This document shows, piece after piece, positions 33,221-42,677 of a stretch of DNA of 64,000 nt. The translations under genes and the position numbers were made by a program. This stretch comes from Methanolobus zinderi. GTDB lineage: Archaea; Halobacteriota; Methanosarcinia; Methanosarcinales; Methanosarcinaceae. Position 1 is the first letter of the stretch; every line of letters starts with the position of its first letter. Below the pieces are notes generated by a model that was not told where the DNA came from, made no database searches, and was given only the letters and a program-made list of their open reading frames with translations. The DNA lies in assembly GCF_013388255.1 (NCBI RefSeq), contig NZ_CP058215.1, positions 310,001-374,000 of the forward strand. Direction: 5' to 3'.

Positions 33221-33230
33221 CTTATAAATC
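33221..33230 (+). promoter_or_regulatory. TATA box of fae-hps
   Basis: CTTATAAATC about 48 nt before ATG 33274 predicts a start near 33248 and a leader of some 26 nt with GAGTGA as a weak ribosome site. Confidence 0.55.
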
Positions 33231-33273
33231 GAATTGACGAGTTAATATTCATCAGTATATACGAGTGAAAATC

Positions 33274-34452
33274 ATGTTATTAGTCGGAGAAGCATTAATC
33301 GGCGAGAACCCAGAACTCGCACACGTTGACCTTATGATCGGAAACAAAGACGGTCCTGTGGGTCAGGCATTCGCAAACGGACTGACACAACTTTCAGCAG
33401 GCCACACACCTCTGCTTTCAGTTATCCGTCCGAACCTTCCTGCAAAACCTGCAACACTTATCGTGCCAAAGGTCACAGTAAAGAACATGGATCAGGCAGG
33501 TCAGATTTTCGGTCCTGCACAGGCAGCTGTGGCAAAGGCAGTTGCAGATGCCCTTGAAGAGGGAGCATTCGGTGACATGGATGTTGAGGACCTTGTGGTT
33601 GTTGCAAGTGTTTTCATCCACCCTGAAGCAAAAGACTACAACAGGATATACAGGTACAACTACGGAGCTACGAAACTGGCAGTAAAGCGCGCAGTGGACG
33701 GCTTCCCGGATGTAGACACAGTACTCAAGGAGAAGGACAGAATGGGTCACGCAATCATGGGATTCAAGGTATCCAGACTCTGGAACCCGCCATACCTGCA
33801 GGTTGCACTTGACAATCCGAATCTTCCTGTCATTCAGGAAATCGTCAGCCAGATCCCAAAGAGCGACCACGTTATCCTTGAAGCAGGTACACCTCTTATC
33901 AAGCGCTATGGTGTTGACGTTGTCACAAAGCTCAGAGAGATTCGTCCTGACGCATTCATAGTTGCTGACCTTAAGACCCTGGATACAGGAAACCTTGAGG
34001 CACGTATGGTAGCAGATGCAACCGCTGATGCAATTGTGGTTTCTGCACTTGCACCAGTAGCAACCCTTAACAAGGCGATCGAGGAAGCACACAAGACAGG
34101 AATCTATGCTATAATGGACACCCTCAACTGTGATGATCCTGTGGCCGTACTCAAGCAGCTCGACGTACTTCCGGATGTTGTAGAACTCCACCGTGGAATC
34201 GACATCGAGGAAACAGAACACGCATGGGGCAACATCGACGAGATCAAGGCTCTCTCACCAAAACTCCTGGTGGCAGTGGCCGGCGGTGTCCGTATCAACA
34301 CAATGCCACAGGCACTTAAAGCAGGTGCAGATGTCCTTGTAGTCGGAAGAGCGATCACCAACGCAAAGGATGTAAGGCAGGTCGCAGAAAAATTCATTGA
34401 AGGTCTTAACAACCCTGAGATCGACCAGTTCAGAGTTATGACCGACTTCTAA
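33274..34452 (+). CDS. fae-hps: Bifunctional formaldehyde-activating enzyme / 3-hexulose-6-phosphate synthase
   Basis: 392 residues. The N-terminal half (1-160) is Fae, with [19 protein letters not shown] and the catalytic His (AHVD) that condenses formaldehyde with tetrahydromethanopterin; the C-terminal half (165-390) is Hps, with [20 protein letters not shown] (DxKxxD) and AGGVRIN of the orotidine-decarboxylase-type barrel. Hps in reverse makes ribulose-5-phosphate for nucleotides, and Fae removes the released formaldehyde. This fusion is widespread in methanogens without a full oxidative pentose pathway. Start GTG 33265 is possible, ATG 33274 is preferred. Highly expressed codon use. Confidence 0.95.
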   Translation: MLLVGEALIGENPELAHVDLMIGNKDGPVGQAFANGLTQLSAGHTPLLSVIRPNLPAKPATLIVPKVTVKNMDQAGQIFGPAQAAVAKAVADALEEGAFGDMDVEDLVVVASVFIHPEAKDYNRIYRYNYGATKLAVKRAVDGFPDVDTVLKEKDRMGHAIMGFKVSRLWNPPYLQVALDNPNLPVIQEIVSQIPKSDHVILEAGTPLIKRYGVDVVTKLREIRPDAFIVADLKTLDTGNLEARMVADATADAIVVSALAPVATLNKAIEEAHKTGIYAIMDTLNCDDPVAVLKQLDVLPDVVELHRGIDIEETEHAWGNIDEIKALSPKLLVAVAGGVRINTMPQALKAGADVLVVGRAITNAKDVRQVAEKFIEGLNNPEIDQFRVMTDF

Positions 34453-34454
34453 GC

Positions 34455-34490
34455 GTGTGGAATTTCCACACTCTTTTCTTCTTTTTAATT
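34455..34490 (+). terminator. Terminator of fae-hps
   Basis: A 7-bp hairpin GTGTGGA (34455-34461) with TCCACAC (34465-34471) directly after the stop, then CTCTTTTCTTCTTTTT. Confidence 0.75.
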
Positions 34491-34559
34491 ATTATTTTCG
34501 ATTTCATCTAAAGATGCAGATGTAATTTCCATCACCAAAATTAAAAAAGTAGCTAGATT

Positions 34560-34823
34560 TTAGCAGTTTTCAGCTTCGATCTCGCTAAGGCTAATTTCTC
34601 CTGCAGCAAGCGGATGAACACGCAGAGTAGAATCATGAAAACGAGTCATAACTTTGTCTATTCGCCTTGAGGTTTCAGGCGTATAATATGCTTCTCCGCA
34701 TTCTTCGCAGATAAAAGCATCAACATCCCTGATTGAAAGCACGGTTCCACCTATTTTTACAACAAATTCATGCTTACCTTTAATTAACCTGCCTTTACAG
34801 AAACTGCATTTATCAGGAATCAT
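34560..34823 (-). CDS. YgiT-type zinc-finger protein (antitoxin-like)
   Basis: 87 residues with two CxxC pairs in the N-terminal half, KCSFCKG and ICEECGEAYY, a zinc ribbon like that of YgiT/MqsA proteins, and a C-terminal helix. In MqsRA-like systems this part holds the toxin-binding domain and a helix-turn-helix would follow; here the HTH is absent, so it is the short single-domain form. Its ATG overlaps the stop of the upstream DUF4258 gene by 4 bases (34820-34823), so it is the second gene of the pair. Confidence 0.75.
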   Translation of the reverse strand: MIPDKCSFCKGRLIKGKHEFVVKIGGTVLSIRDVDAFICEECGEAYYTPETSRRIDKVMTRFHDSTLRVHPLAAGEISLSEIEAENC

Positions 34824-35137
34824 TTGTCATCAACCCTTATTTTGTTTTCAATCCATTTATCTTTTGCCGGGTAATAAACGGTTATTATTCTCGCATGATC
34901 AGTACAATCTGCTACTACCACATGAAATGCCTCATTATTAACAAAACCCAGAAGAAGAACAGAAGGACATGGCCTATCATCGGGATATTCTTCAATGATG
35001 CTTGAATTGTTCACAGCTTTGATCAGTTCATCTGTTGTGACATTTCTCTGGAACATCCTTGTCCTTGCATGATCTGAAACAATGAACTTGTCCTGTATGA
35101 TCATATCTTGTATATGTTTTAGGTCCGATTTTCCCAT
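34820..35137 (-). CDS. DUF4258 protein (toxin-like partner)
   Basis: 105 residues of the DUF4258 family: DHARTRMFQRNVTTDELIKAV with a His and two Arg, then IIEEYPDD and FHVVVAD, a small fold related to RelE/BrnT-type toxins. DUF4258 genes commonly stand before a YgiT-type zinc-finger gene, as here, and the pairs are thought to be toxin-antitoxin systems. The ATG at 35137 has GAGG 8 nt before it; 35185 is a longer alternative. Confidence 0.75.
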   Translation of the reverse strand: MGKSDLKHIQDMIIQDKFIVSDHARTRMFQRNVTTDELIKAVNNSSIIEEYPDDRPCPSVLLLGFVNNEAFHVVVADCTDHARIITVYYPAKDKWIENKIRVDDK

Positions 35138-35417
35138 GAAACATCCTCGGATGGATAAGATAATGTCGTTATTATCCATACACAATAGTAATATTTATAG
35201 GCTTGTACATCAACAATAAATAAAAAATAGCTCTAAATATATTAAACTGTTAAGGTGTCCAGAATAATCACTCTACAGGTGGCACTACACAAAAAAAGAG
35301 AAGTGCGGAAATCAGAATTACTTGCACAATATTGAGAAGCCTGATCTTTCGTTTCCACAGTTACCTTTATACTTCTTCTCACCTTAATACTGTTAAATTC
35401 GTACTGGAGAGATTTAA

Positions 35418-36086
35418 TTGAGTTCTACACTAATTGTCCTGAACCTTAAGACTTATCTTGAAGGAACAGGCGAAGGCGCCGTAAAAGTTGCACAGGCATG
35501 TAAGGAAGTTGCAGATGACTGCGGAATAGAGATCGGTGTTGCACCCCAGTTCTGCGACATCTACAGGGTAGCATCACAGGTCGACCTGCCGGTTTACTCG
35601 CAGAGTCTTGACCCCGTAGGAGCAGGCAGCTTTACAGGACATGCATTCGTCCAGTCAATTAAAGATGCAGGCGCAGTCGGAACCCTCATTAACCACTCCG
35701 AATGCCGTCTTACACTTGCAAACATTGATGCATCCATCACAACAGCAAAGGATGCAGGACTCAAAACAATAGTCTGCACCAACAACGTTGCAACTTCAGC
35801 CGCAGCAGCAGCACTCGGCCCGGATTACGTTGCAGTCGAACCACCAGAGCTTATCGGCTCTGGCATCCCGGTATCAAAAGCAGACCCTGAGGTCGTCACA
35901 GGTTCAGTAGAAGCGGTCAAGAGGATCGACCCCGCAGTTCAGGTTCTATGCGGTGCGGGTATCTCAAAAGGTGAGGACCTTGCAGCAGCTCTTGAACTTG
36001 GTTCAGTTGGCGTTTTGCTGGCATCAGGTATTGTAAAGGCCGCTGATCCAAAGGCTGCGCTTGAAGACCTTGTGAGTAAGGTCTGA
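35418..36086 (+). CDS. tpiA: Triosephosphate isomerase
   Basis: 222 residues, the short archaeal form of TIM. Interconverts glyceraldehyde-3-phosphate and dihydroxyacetone phosphate. Catalytic Lys is in VLNLKTYLEG, the His in LINHSECRL, and the catalytic Glu with loop 6 in YVAVEPPELIGSGIP; GAGISKGED is the phosphate site. Start is TTG 35418 with GGAGAG before it, rare but clear because no other start fits the N-terminal strand. It is divergent from its upstream neighbour and convergent with tyrA. Confidence 0.94.
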   Translation: MSSTLIVLNLKTYLEGTGEGAVKVAQACKEVADDCGIEIGVAPQFCDIYRVASQVDLPVYSQSLDPVGAGSFTGHAFVQSIKDAGAVGTLINHSECRLTLANIDASITTAKDAGLKTIVCTNNVATSAAAAALGPDYVAVEPPELIGSGIPVSKADPEVVTGSVEAVKRIDPAVQVLCGAGISKGEDLAAALELGSVGVLLASGIVKAADPKAALEDLVSKV

Positions 36087-36096
36087 TTATTCTTTT

Positions 36097-37422
36097 TTAA
36101 TTTGATTGTCCACGAATAGTGCAACCTATGCCTGTCAGCTGCCTTTCTATTTCATGATGCACTTTTTCCGGCTCAATATCGCCCATTATCATTACACGGT
36201 ATGTCACACTAAGGCGTTCAGTTCCCTCGATTCCATCATACCTGTCAATGATCTCAACAGAAACGATATCCTCATTACAGGAAATAAGTTCCATGATAAT
36301 TTTCTCATCCGCTTCCTCAGGTATCAGCACAGATATGTCTCTTAAATGATGTTCGAGATTATCCAGCTTCCATTGATGCATTTCCTCTTCATTCAACAGG
36401 CGGATGTTCTCTATCTTAAGAGGTATCATCTTGCTCCCACTATCCAGCACAACGGTTCTGGGTGTAACCTTATCGACGAAACCGGTGTGCACGATTCCCG
36501 AATAGATGTGCCTGACTCCAATTTCCTGTCCAATGGAATCAAGCAGCCTGTCAAACTCTGCAATCTTTGAGTTAATGAGCTTGTCCGAGCGGCGCAGTGC
36601 AGATGCGGTATCTCCGAAATGTACTGCTGCCTCCTTCATTTTAGCAGTGAAGGCTTCGACGTCCTTTTTCCTGACAATGGATGACATCTCACTGCACTGC
36701 TGCATGAAAGCGTCGTGCACCCTGGGCACTTCCGGGTTCTCCATCTGGATGTATGCGTAGAGGTATGGGTTCTGCCCAATTATCCTGCCAACGAAATCAA
36801 GCATGATGTCGTAGACCGGACTCATGAATCTCCTTGACTCGTTCACGCTGAAATCAAGGCTGTCAAAGGTCGTGCCGATGGTGATGTAAGCAAAGTGTGT
36901 CAGTCCCTGCACAACGGAAACGAATCTGTCGTGCTCAGCAGGGCTTATCACCTCGATGTGTGCTCCGTTGTCCTCGAAAAGTGAGTGCATCACAGGGAAC
37001 CATTTCTCACATCGACCGTTTATTGGTGTTAAAATGAATATCTGGCCATGTAAACTAGGAATGGATGGTCCGAACATAGGGTGGGTACCGAGTATCTCCA
37101 CATCCTCAGGAGCGTACTTCTTCATGGCCTCAGTGGGTCCGACCTTAAGGGATGTGAAATCCATCAAGAGGCTTCCACTCTTCATTTTAGGTGCGGTTTC
37201 ACTGATTACCTTCTCGGTGATGTTGATGGGTACAGTTACGATCACGATGTCGCTGGTGCTTATTGCAGCATCAAGGTCATGGGCAAACTCAACTCCCATT
37301 CGCTCTGCTACCTCAACTTTCCCGCTGCTGCCCCAGACAACCACTTCGTAACCGTGGTTCCTGAAAAAAGGGGTGAACCACTGTCCCATTTCACCGGTAC
37401 CGCCTATGATAAGGACTTTCAA
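36097..37422 (-). CDS. tyrA: Prephenate dehydrogenase (TyrA)
   Basis: 441 residues. The N-terminal Rossmann domain has IIGGTGEMGQWFTPFF; the central helical domain (about 180-300) has the prephenate-binding LTHFAYITIG; the last 80 residues look like an ACT-like ferredoxin fold that could sense tyrosine (inference). Converts prephenate to 4-hydroxyphenylpyruvate for tyrosine. It is the last gene of the minus-strand aroA'-aroB'-aroD-aroE-tyrA operon, 2 bases after aroE. Confidence 0.9.
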   Translation of the reverse strand: MKVLIIGGTGEMGQWFTPFFRNHGYEVVVWGSSGKVEVAERMGVEFAHDLDAAISTSDIVIVTVPINITEKVISETAPKMKSGSLLMDFTSLKVGPTEAMKKYAPEDVEILGTHPMFGPSIPSLHGQIFILTPINGRCEKWFPVMHSLFEDNGAHIEVISPAEHDRFVSVVQGLTHFAYITIGTTFDSLDFSVNESRRFMSPVYDIMLDFVGRIIGQNPYLYAYIQMENPEVPRVHDAFMQQCSEMSSIVRKKDVEAFTAKMKEAAVHFGDTASALRRSDKLINSKIAEFDRLLDSIGQEIGVRHIYSGIVHTGFVDKVTPRTVVLDSGSKMIPLKIENIRLLNEEEMHQWKLDNLEHHLRDISVLIPEEADEKIIMELISCNEDIVSVEIIDRYDGIEGTERLSVTYRVMIMGDIEPEKVHHEIERQLTGIGCTIRGQSN

Positions 37423-37424
37423 AT

Positions 37425-38240
37425 TCAGAGGCCCTCCAATACTGCTTTTTTCATGACGTTAATCGGAGGCTCCACGCCGGTCCATATTTTGAATGCTTCT
37501 GCACCCTGGTAGATGAGCATCATTTCTCCTGTGACAGCTTTAGCTCCTGCTTTTTTAGCTTCCTTCAAAAGCCTGGTTTCCAGGGGGTTGTAAACTATAT
37601 CGAATACGGTGAGGTCAGGATGCATGTCCTCTGCTGTTGCAATCGTTCCCTCGGTATTGGGGTGCATCCCAAGAGTGGTGCAGTTGATGAGTATGTCGCT
37701 TTCAGCTATCAGTTCCTTAATGCTTTCAAGTCCGCATCCTCTGGCACTGCCAACTGCTGCGACCTCAGATGCAAGATTGATTGCCTTTTGTTCCGTCCTG
37801 TTGGCAATGATGATGTCCGCCCCGTCTTTTGCGAACTGGAATGCTATTGCCCGGGATGCACCGCCTGCGCCTACTATCAGCACGTTTGACCCCTTGATCG
37901 TAACATCCTTTTCCTCAAGTGTACGCTTTGCTCCAAGGCCGTCGGTGTTGTACCCTTTCATGCCGTCCTTGAAATCCACTGTATTGATCGCACCAATGCC
38001 AGCAGCGAGCGAGTCGGCTTCAACGATCTTGAGTGCTTCCTGTTTCAACGGGACGGTGAGGTTCACACCACCAAAGCCCATGGCTCTGGCTCCGAGAAGT
38101 GCATCTTTCAGGTTCTCGGGACTGACTCTGAAAGCATGATAAATGCAATCCATGTCAAGTTCCCTGAATGCTGCATTATGCATGTCAGGGGACTTTGAGT
38201 GTGCTACAGGGTCACCGAATACGCCGAAAACCGTTCTCAA
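37425..38240 (-). CDS. aroE: Shikimate dehydrogenase
   Basis: 271 residues. Reduces 3-dehydroshikimate to shikimate with NADPH. Substrate site AHSKSPDMHNAAF at the N-terminus (the Ser pair and the following residues), catalytic Lys in VTVPLKQ and Asp in NTDGLG, and NADP fold VLIVGAGGASRAI with the AANRTE-like IIANRTEQKA. Overlaps aroD by 4 bases and tyrA follows after 2. Confidence 0.94.
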   Translation of the reverse strand: MRTVFGVFGDPVAHSKSPDMHNAAFRELDMDCIYHAFRVSPENLKDALLGARAMGFGGVNLTVPLKQEALKIVEADSLAAGIGAINTVDFKDGMKGYNTDGLGAKRTLEEKDVTIKGSNVLIVGAGGASRAIAFQFAKDGADIIIANRTEQKAINLASEVAAVGSARGCGLESIKELIAESDILINCTTLGMHPNTEGTIATAEDMHPDLTVFDIVYNPLETRLLKEAKKAGAKAVTGEMMLIYQGAEAFKIWTGVEPPINVMKKAVLEGL

Positions 38241-38941
38241 AAGAGTATCTCCAGGGCTGATTTGAGTTCGTGTATCTTAATCTGTCCGGGTGCAACGGCT
38301 TGTGCTATCGCTCCGTATGTGAGGCGTGAACCGTAGCAAGGGGCAACTATGCGGCTGTGCTTGCCGACCTCTCCCATTGCGATGGTGCACACCGGCTTTT
38401 CCATGTCTGCAGTTGCCTGCAGCACATCCAGTACATCCTGCTTTGATTTTGCCATAACTGCAAGTTTTGCAATATCGCCACCTGCTTCATGTGCACTTTT
38501 GAGTATCTTCTTCATTTCCTCAACAGTTGGAGTCTCATTGAAGTCATGGGCGGAAACAATAACAGTCACTTCTGCTGCTTTTGCCGCTTCAATGACCTTA
38601 TTTCGCTGGTCTGCACCCGCGCTGAGCTCTATATCGACCGCTTCCACAAAGGGAAGTATGTCAATCAGAAATGCAATTCTTTCATCCTCGCTACCTTCCC
38701 ATTTGCCACCATCAGCTTGTAATCGATTGGTTGCAATACATGGAAGACTTGTGTTCACTTTTATCCTTTCAATGGTCTTCTTAGCCTCATCAAGATCTGA
38801 AAAATTGAGAAGATCTAGCCTCAGTTCAAGCACGTTGGCACCCAGCCACTTTGCTGCCTTTGCATTCTCTGCCGGGTCGTCGTCTATCACTGCAACAATT
38901 GCAGGTCGTTTGTCAAGGTCGAAGTTGCCTATCTTAACCAT
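38237..38941 (-). CDS. aroD: 3-dehydroquinate dehydratase, type I
   Basis: 234-residue type I dehydroquinase, with the Schiff-base Lys in IAKLAVMAKSKQDVLD and His in VSAHDFNETPTV. Turns 3-dehydroquinate into 3-dehydroshikimate. GTG 38962 overlaps the aroB' stop by 4 bases, but GGGGTG 8 nt before ATG 38941 points to the latter as start. Overlaps aroE by 4 bases. Confidence 0.92.
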   Translation of the reverse strand: MVKIGNFDLDKRPAIVAVIDDDPAENAKAAKWLGANVLELRLDLLNFSDLDEAKKTIERIKVNTSLPCIATNRLQADGGKWEGSEDERIAFLIDILPFVEAVDIELSAGADQRNKVIEAAKAAEVTVIVSAHDFNETPTVEEMKKILKSAHEAGGDIAKLAVMAKSKQDVLDVLQATADMEKPVCTIAMGEVGKHSRIVAPCYGSRLTYGAIAQAVAPGQIKIHELKSALEILF

Positions 38942-38958
38942 CAGCAACACCCCGGTGT

Positions 38959-40101
38959 TCACTTCTCGATTATGGTCTCTTCGATCTTCATTCCGAAGTG
39001 GCGGCCGATATCCTCTGAGTGGACCAGTATCTCATCGCCAACCTTGAGGTCGGTGACCGCTATGGGTTCCTTGTCCTTTGTAACGAGCTTGATAGTTTCT
39101 GCATTCTGCAGGATGTTCTTGATGATCTTGCCGTTGAGGTCTGCTTCTACGAGAATGAGCGGTCTTCTTTCAATCTTCACGCGACCGACCACACCGGTTC
39201 TCTGCTTCCCTTCACCGTCTACTATTGTGACCTCGTCACCTGCCTTTAGCTCGGAAAGGTAGCGTGTCTTTTCTCCAACCTTGATGTATGCGTGTACAGC
39301 ACCTGCATTCACCCTGAATGGACGGGATGCCACATACGGGCTTTCCTCGGATTCCGAATGCACAAGGAACATGCCGTTTGCCTGTGAGCCCACAAGCATT
39401 CCCTCGCCTCTTACCATGAGGTTGCATGTGTCCACACAGACCCTGTCGCCCATGCCGATGGATTCGACTCTTGTAACAACGGCAGTCTGGATCGGAAGTG
39501 TCTGGATGCCTGCATTCTCCACAATTTCTGCTGTCTTTTTGATCTGGCTCAGGTCCTTTGTGTCAAGCAGTACACCATCTGTACCATGTTCCATTGTCTC
39601 GAAGGCAAGCTTTGCTTCCTCAGAGGTTTTGACTCCTGACATGAGCCTGACATCCTTTTTCTGCAGTCCTGCGATCAGGTTCTCAAGAGGAATTACCTGC
39701 CAGTCAGTGCCTATGGTTATCAGATAATCACAAACGTTTCCCATTTCCGCTGCAAAGTTCTCGTAATCCTTGTTCTGGATGACAACATATCCTGCAACCT
39801 TTAGTCCTCTCTCTTTCAGGCGCAGGGCAGTGGTAACGTCAAGAGAACCGCCATAGTCAGGTGGCAGTGGTTTTGTTCCGTCGCCTTCTCCCCCTTTGCC
39901 TACTACTATTATGTCTGCTCCTTCTATCTGATTCGTGGCAAAGGCTGCGACTTTTACGTTTCCAAGCTCCTTTACCTTCTCAACATCCGCAGCATCGACC
40001 AGTATGGCATCCACGCCGGATTCCATTCCGGTGGTAACCACAGCCTTGCGTTCATCCCAACTGCCTTCATCGGCTTTGATCCAGATTATCTTATCATTCA
40101 T
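38959..40101 (-). CDS. aroB': 3-dehydroquinate synthase II (AroB')
   Basis: 380 residues of the archaeal dehydroquinate synthase II, which oxidatively deaminates ADTH to 3-dehydroquinate with NAD and replaces bacterial AroB. Family landmarks: N-terminal IIWIKADEGSWDERK, VGKGGEGDGTKPLPPDY, VVTRVESIGMGDRVCVDTC, and NAGAVHAYIKVGEKTRYLSEL. It starts 34 bases after aroA' and belongs to the same transcript. Full family length. Confidence 0.94.
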   Translation of the reverse strand: MNDKIIWIKADEGSWDERKAVVTTGMESGVDAILVDAADVEKVKELGNVKVAAFATNQIEGADIIVVGKGGEGDGTKPLPPDYGGSLDVTTALRLKERGLKVAGYVVIQNKDYENFAAEMGNVCDYLITIGTDWQVIPLENLIAGLQKKDVRLMSGVKTSEEAKLAFETMEHGTDGVLLDTKDLSQIKKTAEIVENAGIQTLPIQTAVVTRVESIGMGDRVCVDTCNLMVRGEGMLVGSQANGMFLVHSESEESPYVASRPFRVNAGAVHAYIKVGEKTRYLSELKAGDEVTIVDGEGKQRTGVVGRVKIERRPLILVEADLNGKIIKNILQNAETIKLVTKDKEPIAVTDLKVGDEILVHSEDIGRHFGMKIEETIIEK

Positions 40102-40134
40102 ATAAGCACGTCCGCAAGCACTGACCCTCTGATT

Positions 40135-40932
40135 TCATTTCAGGATTTCCAGTGCTTCTTCAACTGAAGTTTTATGGTGCACTATCTCCGTTATGGCTTT
40201 TGTAATTTTTGTAGGGTTGTCGTGCTGGAACACATTTCTTCCGATGGCAACACCCCTGGCACCGGCTTCGATGGCACCCTCGATCATTTCAAGGAACTCT
40301 TCATCAGTGTTTGTCTTCGGTCCTCCTGCAATGACCACGGGTACAGGGCAACCCAGAACCACATCTTTGAAAGAATCAACATCTCCGGTGTAGTTGGTTT
40401 TAATGACATCCGCACCAAGTTCGGCACCCACTCTTGCAGCATGAGCCACAAGTTCAGGGTCATGCGGATTGCTAATGTCTTTTCCACGGGGGTACATCAT
40501 GGCAAGAAGTGGCATTCCCCAGTAGTTGCAGTCCCTTGCAACATTTCCGAGCTTCTGAAGCTGGTCCGCTTCTGTCTCTGATCCCACGTTCACATGTATG
40601 GACACGGCGTCAGCACCCATTTTCATAACCTCTTCAACAGTGCAGACCTGGACTTTATTGTTAGGGTCGGGTCCCAGGGATGTGGAGGCACTCATGTGGA
40701 CAATCAGCCCTATATCATGTCCATATCCTCTGTGTCCGTGATTGACCATCCCTTTCTGCATGAGGATAGCATCAGCACCGCCTTCAGCTACCCTGTTGAT
40801 AGAATCAGCTATGTCAATCAGCCCTTTTATGGGTCCGTCGGACATACCGTGGTCCATGGGTATGATCACCATGTTCCTGCTGTCCCTGTGCATTATCCTT
40901 TCGATGCGTATCTTTTTTCCGATTTCAGTCAT
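40135..40932 (-). CDS. aroA': 2-amino-3,7-dideoxy-D-threo-hept-6-ulosonate synthase (AroA')
   Basis: 265-residue TIM barrel, first enzyme of the archaeal shikimate route, joining aspartate semialdehyde with a deoxyketofructose phosphate. Schiff-base Lys in [10 protein letters not shown], catalytic Tyr in MMYPRGK. The upstream frame adds 17 residues at 40983, but GAGG 9 nt before ATG 40932 and family length favour the shorter start. It is the first gene of the aromatic operon. Compared with its paralogue at 18971, the match is high over the full length. Confidence 0.9.
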   Translation of the reverse strand: MTEIGKKIRIERIMHRDSRNMVIIPMDHGMSDGPIKGLIDIADSINRVAEGGADAILMQKGMVNHGHRGYGHDIGLIVHMSASTSLGPDPNNKVQVCTVEEVMKMGADAVSIHVNVGSETEADQLQKLGNVARDCNYWGMPLLAMMYPRGKDISNPHDPELVAHAARVGAELGADVIKTNYTGDVDSFKDVVLGCPVPVVIAGGPKTNTDEEFLEMIEGAIEAGARGVAIGRNVFQHDNPTKITKAITEIVHHKTSVEEALEILK

Positions 40933-41108
40933 ATATTCATGGCCTCTTTCTGCATTATATTGATAAGAATACATGGGCATCAATGTACTAAAATGTACAT
41001 CAATGTATTTATGTTTTCTTTGCTACTATGTCACATAGTAGCACGATTTATTATTTAAAGGTTTTTGTGTTGATAGCAGAAACGTGTATTCAAAAAGAGG
41101 AATTAAGA

Positions 41109-42476
41109 TTACATATCTTTGAGGAATTCACCAATATGTATCCCGTCAGAATCTATGTTGTACTCGACAAGGCGTTTTTCATGATTGCTGCCGTGCATTT
41201 TGAGAATATAGAGAGCTTTTTTAATCTCATCATCTATCTCCAGGTTCCGAAGGAGTATAAGATTGTCAACAAACGACGAAACGGGTATTTCGGATACCAG
41301 AAGGTCGCTTCCAGGGGCCATATTGCCGCCTATCAGCACGGATGTGATATCCAGGGCTTTGAACAATCTGATAAGATTTGAAAGGTGTTCCCGCTTTTCA
41401 GCACAAACCCCGAAAGCATTTTCAAATCCTGATATGTCATCAATTACCACCCTTTTTGCACCGATGGTCTCGATGTGTTCTTTAAGTTTAATGGCATGTT
41501 TGCACGGATTGATCTCCGATGGAGCCATATGGAATATTCTGACAAGGTCTTTATCTTCCAGCTCTTTCAGATCATAACCCAGGTTTTCGGCATAGTATCG
41601 GATCTCTTCAGGTGTCTCTTCAAAACTGCTTATAATTCCTGGCTCACCTTTCATTGCACCGTCAAGAATGAACTGCAAACCAAAGATGGTCCGGCCGGTA
41701 CCGGTATTACCCGCAAGCAATGTGGATGACTGCCTGAACAGACCTCCTCCCATCAGCTTTTCCAGTTTGTCTATTCCAAAACCAATCCTTTCCGAATTCC
41801 AGTCGGGTCTGGAAAAAGGAATCTCTATTCTGGGGTAAATGCTTACACCTGAGGATGATGCTTCAAAGAAATGCTCTCCATTAAGGTAGCTCAGGCCACT
41901 GAACTTTATAACCCTCAGACGCCGGTCGGTATTTACACGTCCGATCTTCTGGGAGAGATATATCACACCATCAACAATATCGGTTATAACCGATCTGCAC
42001 ATCTCCTGCGTACTCATTGTCCCGGTCAGGTATACGATGGCATTCCAGTCGTTCATTGCCGAGTTCAGTGAATACATGAATCTCCTTCTTTCTGCTTCGG
42101 GAAATCCGAAACCTATGGGAGTTACAGGATCGATAAGAATTCTGTCAGGATTCAGGGATGCAACTGCATTTCCGAGGTCTACCAGCATGGTCAGGGGGTC
42201 CCTTTCCACCGAACTGATATTGTATGTGCGGATATTCAGACTTTCTTCATAGAAGTCATACTGGGACAGTGTCTCACGGATGGATGCTTCTGATTTGGTT
42301 GTGGGGCATACATACAGTACCTTTTCCCCTTCCTTTGATGCATAGCACAGGCTCTGGATTCCAAGTGTCGTTCTTCCGGTGCCGGGGTTGCCTGCTATGA
42401 GCACTGTTGAGGTTGTGGGAATTCCGCCCCCCAGTATTTCATCCAGGCCGGGCATACCTGTAGATTTTATATCCAA
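41109..42476 (-). CDS. KaiC-like double RecA-domain protein with altered P-loops
   Basis: 455 residues, two tandem KaiC/RadA-like domains. Both Walker A motifs lack the invariant Lys: GNPGTGRT (Arg35) and GNTGTGRT (Arg262). The first is encoded by AGA, the second by CGG, so both changes are real and independent. Domain 1 has PTTKSEAS where KaiC has its two catalytic Glu; domain 2 keeps FEE (Glu286, Glu287) and Walker B-like DRILID / RVVIDD. KaiC-family proteins in archaea act in signalling and motility; with Arg at both P-loops, normal ATP turnover is doubtful, so a binding or regulatory role seems likelier. Transcribed alone. Confidence 0.85.
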   Translation of the reverse strand: MDIKSTGMPGLDEILGGGIPTTSTVLIAGNPGTGRTTLGIQSLCYASKEGEKVLYVCPTTKSEASIRETLSQYDFYEESLNIRTYNISSVERDPLTMLVDLGNAVASLNPDRILIDPVTPIGFGFPEAERRRFMYSLNSAMNDWNAIVYLTGTMSTQEMCRSVITDIVDGVIYLSQKIGRVNTDRRLRVIKFSGLSYLNGEHFFEASSSGVSIYPRIEIPFSRPDWNSERIGFGIDKLEKLMGGGLFRQSSTLLAGNTGTGRTIFGLQFILDGAMKGEPGIISSFEETPEEIRYYAENLGYDLKELEDKDLVRIFHMAPSEINPCKHAIKLKEHIETIGAKRVVIDDISGFENAFGVCAEKREHLSNLIRLFKALDITSVLIGGNMAPGSDLLVSEIPVSSFVDNLILLRNLEIDDEIKKALYILKMHGSNHEKRLVEYNIDSDGIHIGEFLKDM

Positions 42477-42677
42477 TACAACTCCTCGATCATAATACGG
42501 TAACTGAAAAGATTATATTTATCTTTATATTAAATTTCCTCTCCCTGATGTAGTTTACATTTTGATTTTACTTAACACTATTTATTTTAGTGGTCACAGG
42601 ATATGAAACTGTCTTATAGTGTGAAATACTATAGCAGAACAATACTATCTATAATAGCACTACATAAGGATAAGCAC

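Noticed and set aside
33418-34221. Long antisense frame of 267 codons in fae-hps
   Set aside because: Cys/Val/Leu-rich shadow of the strongly biased fae-hps codons; similar shadows occur in mtd and other highly expressed genes.
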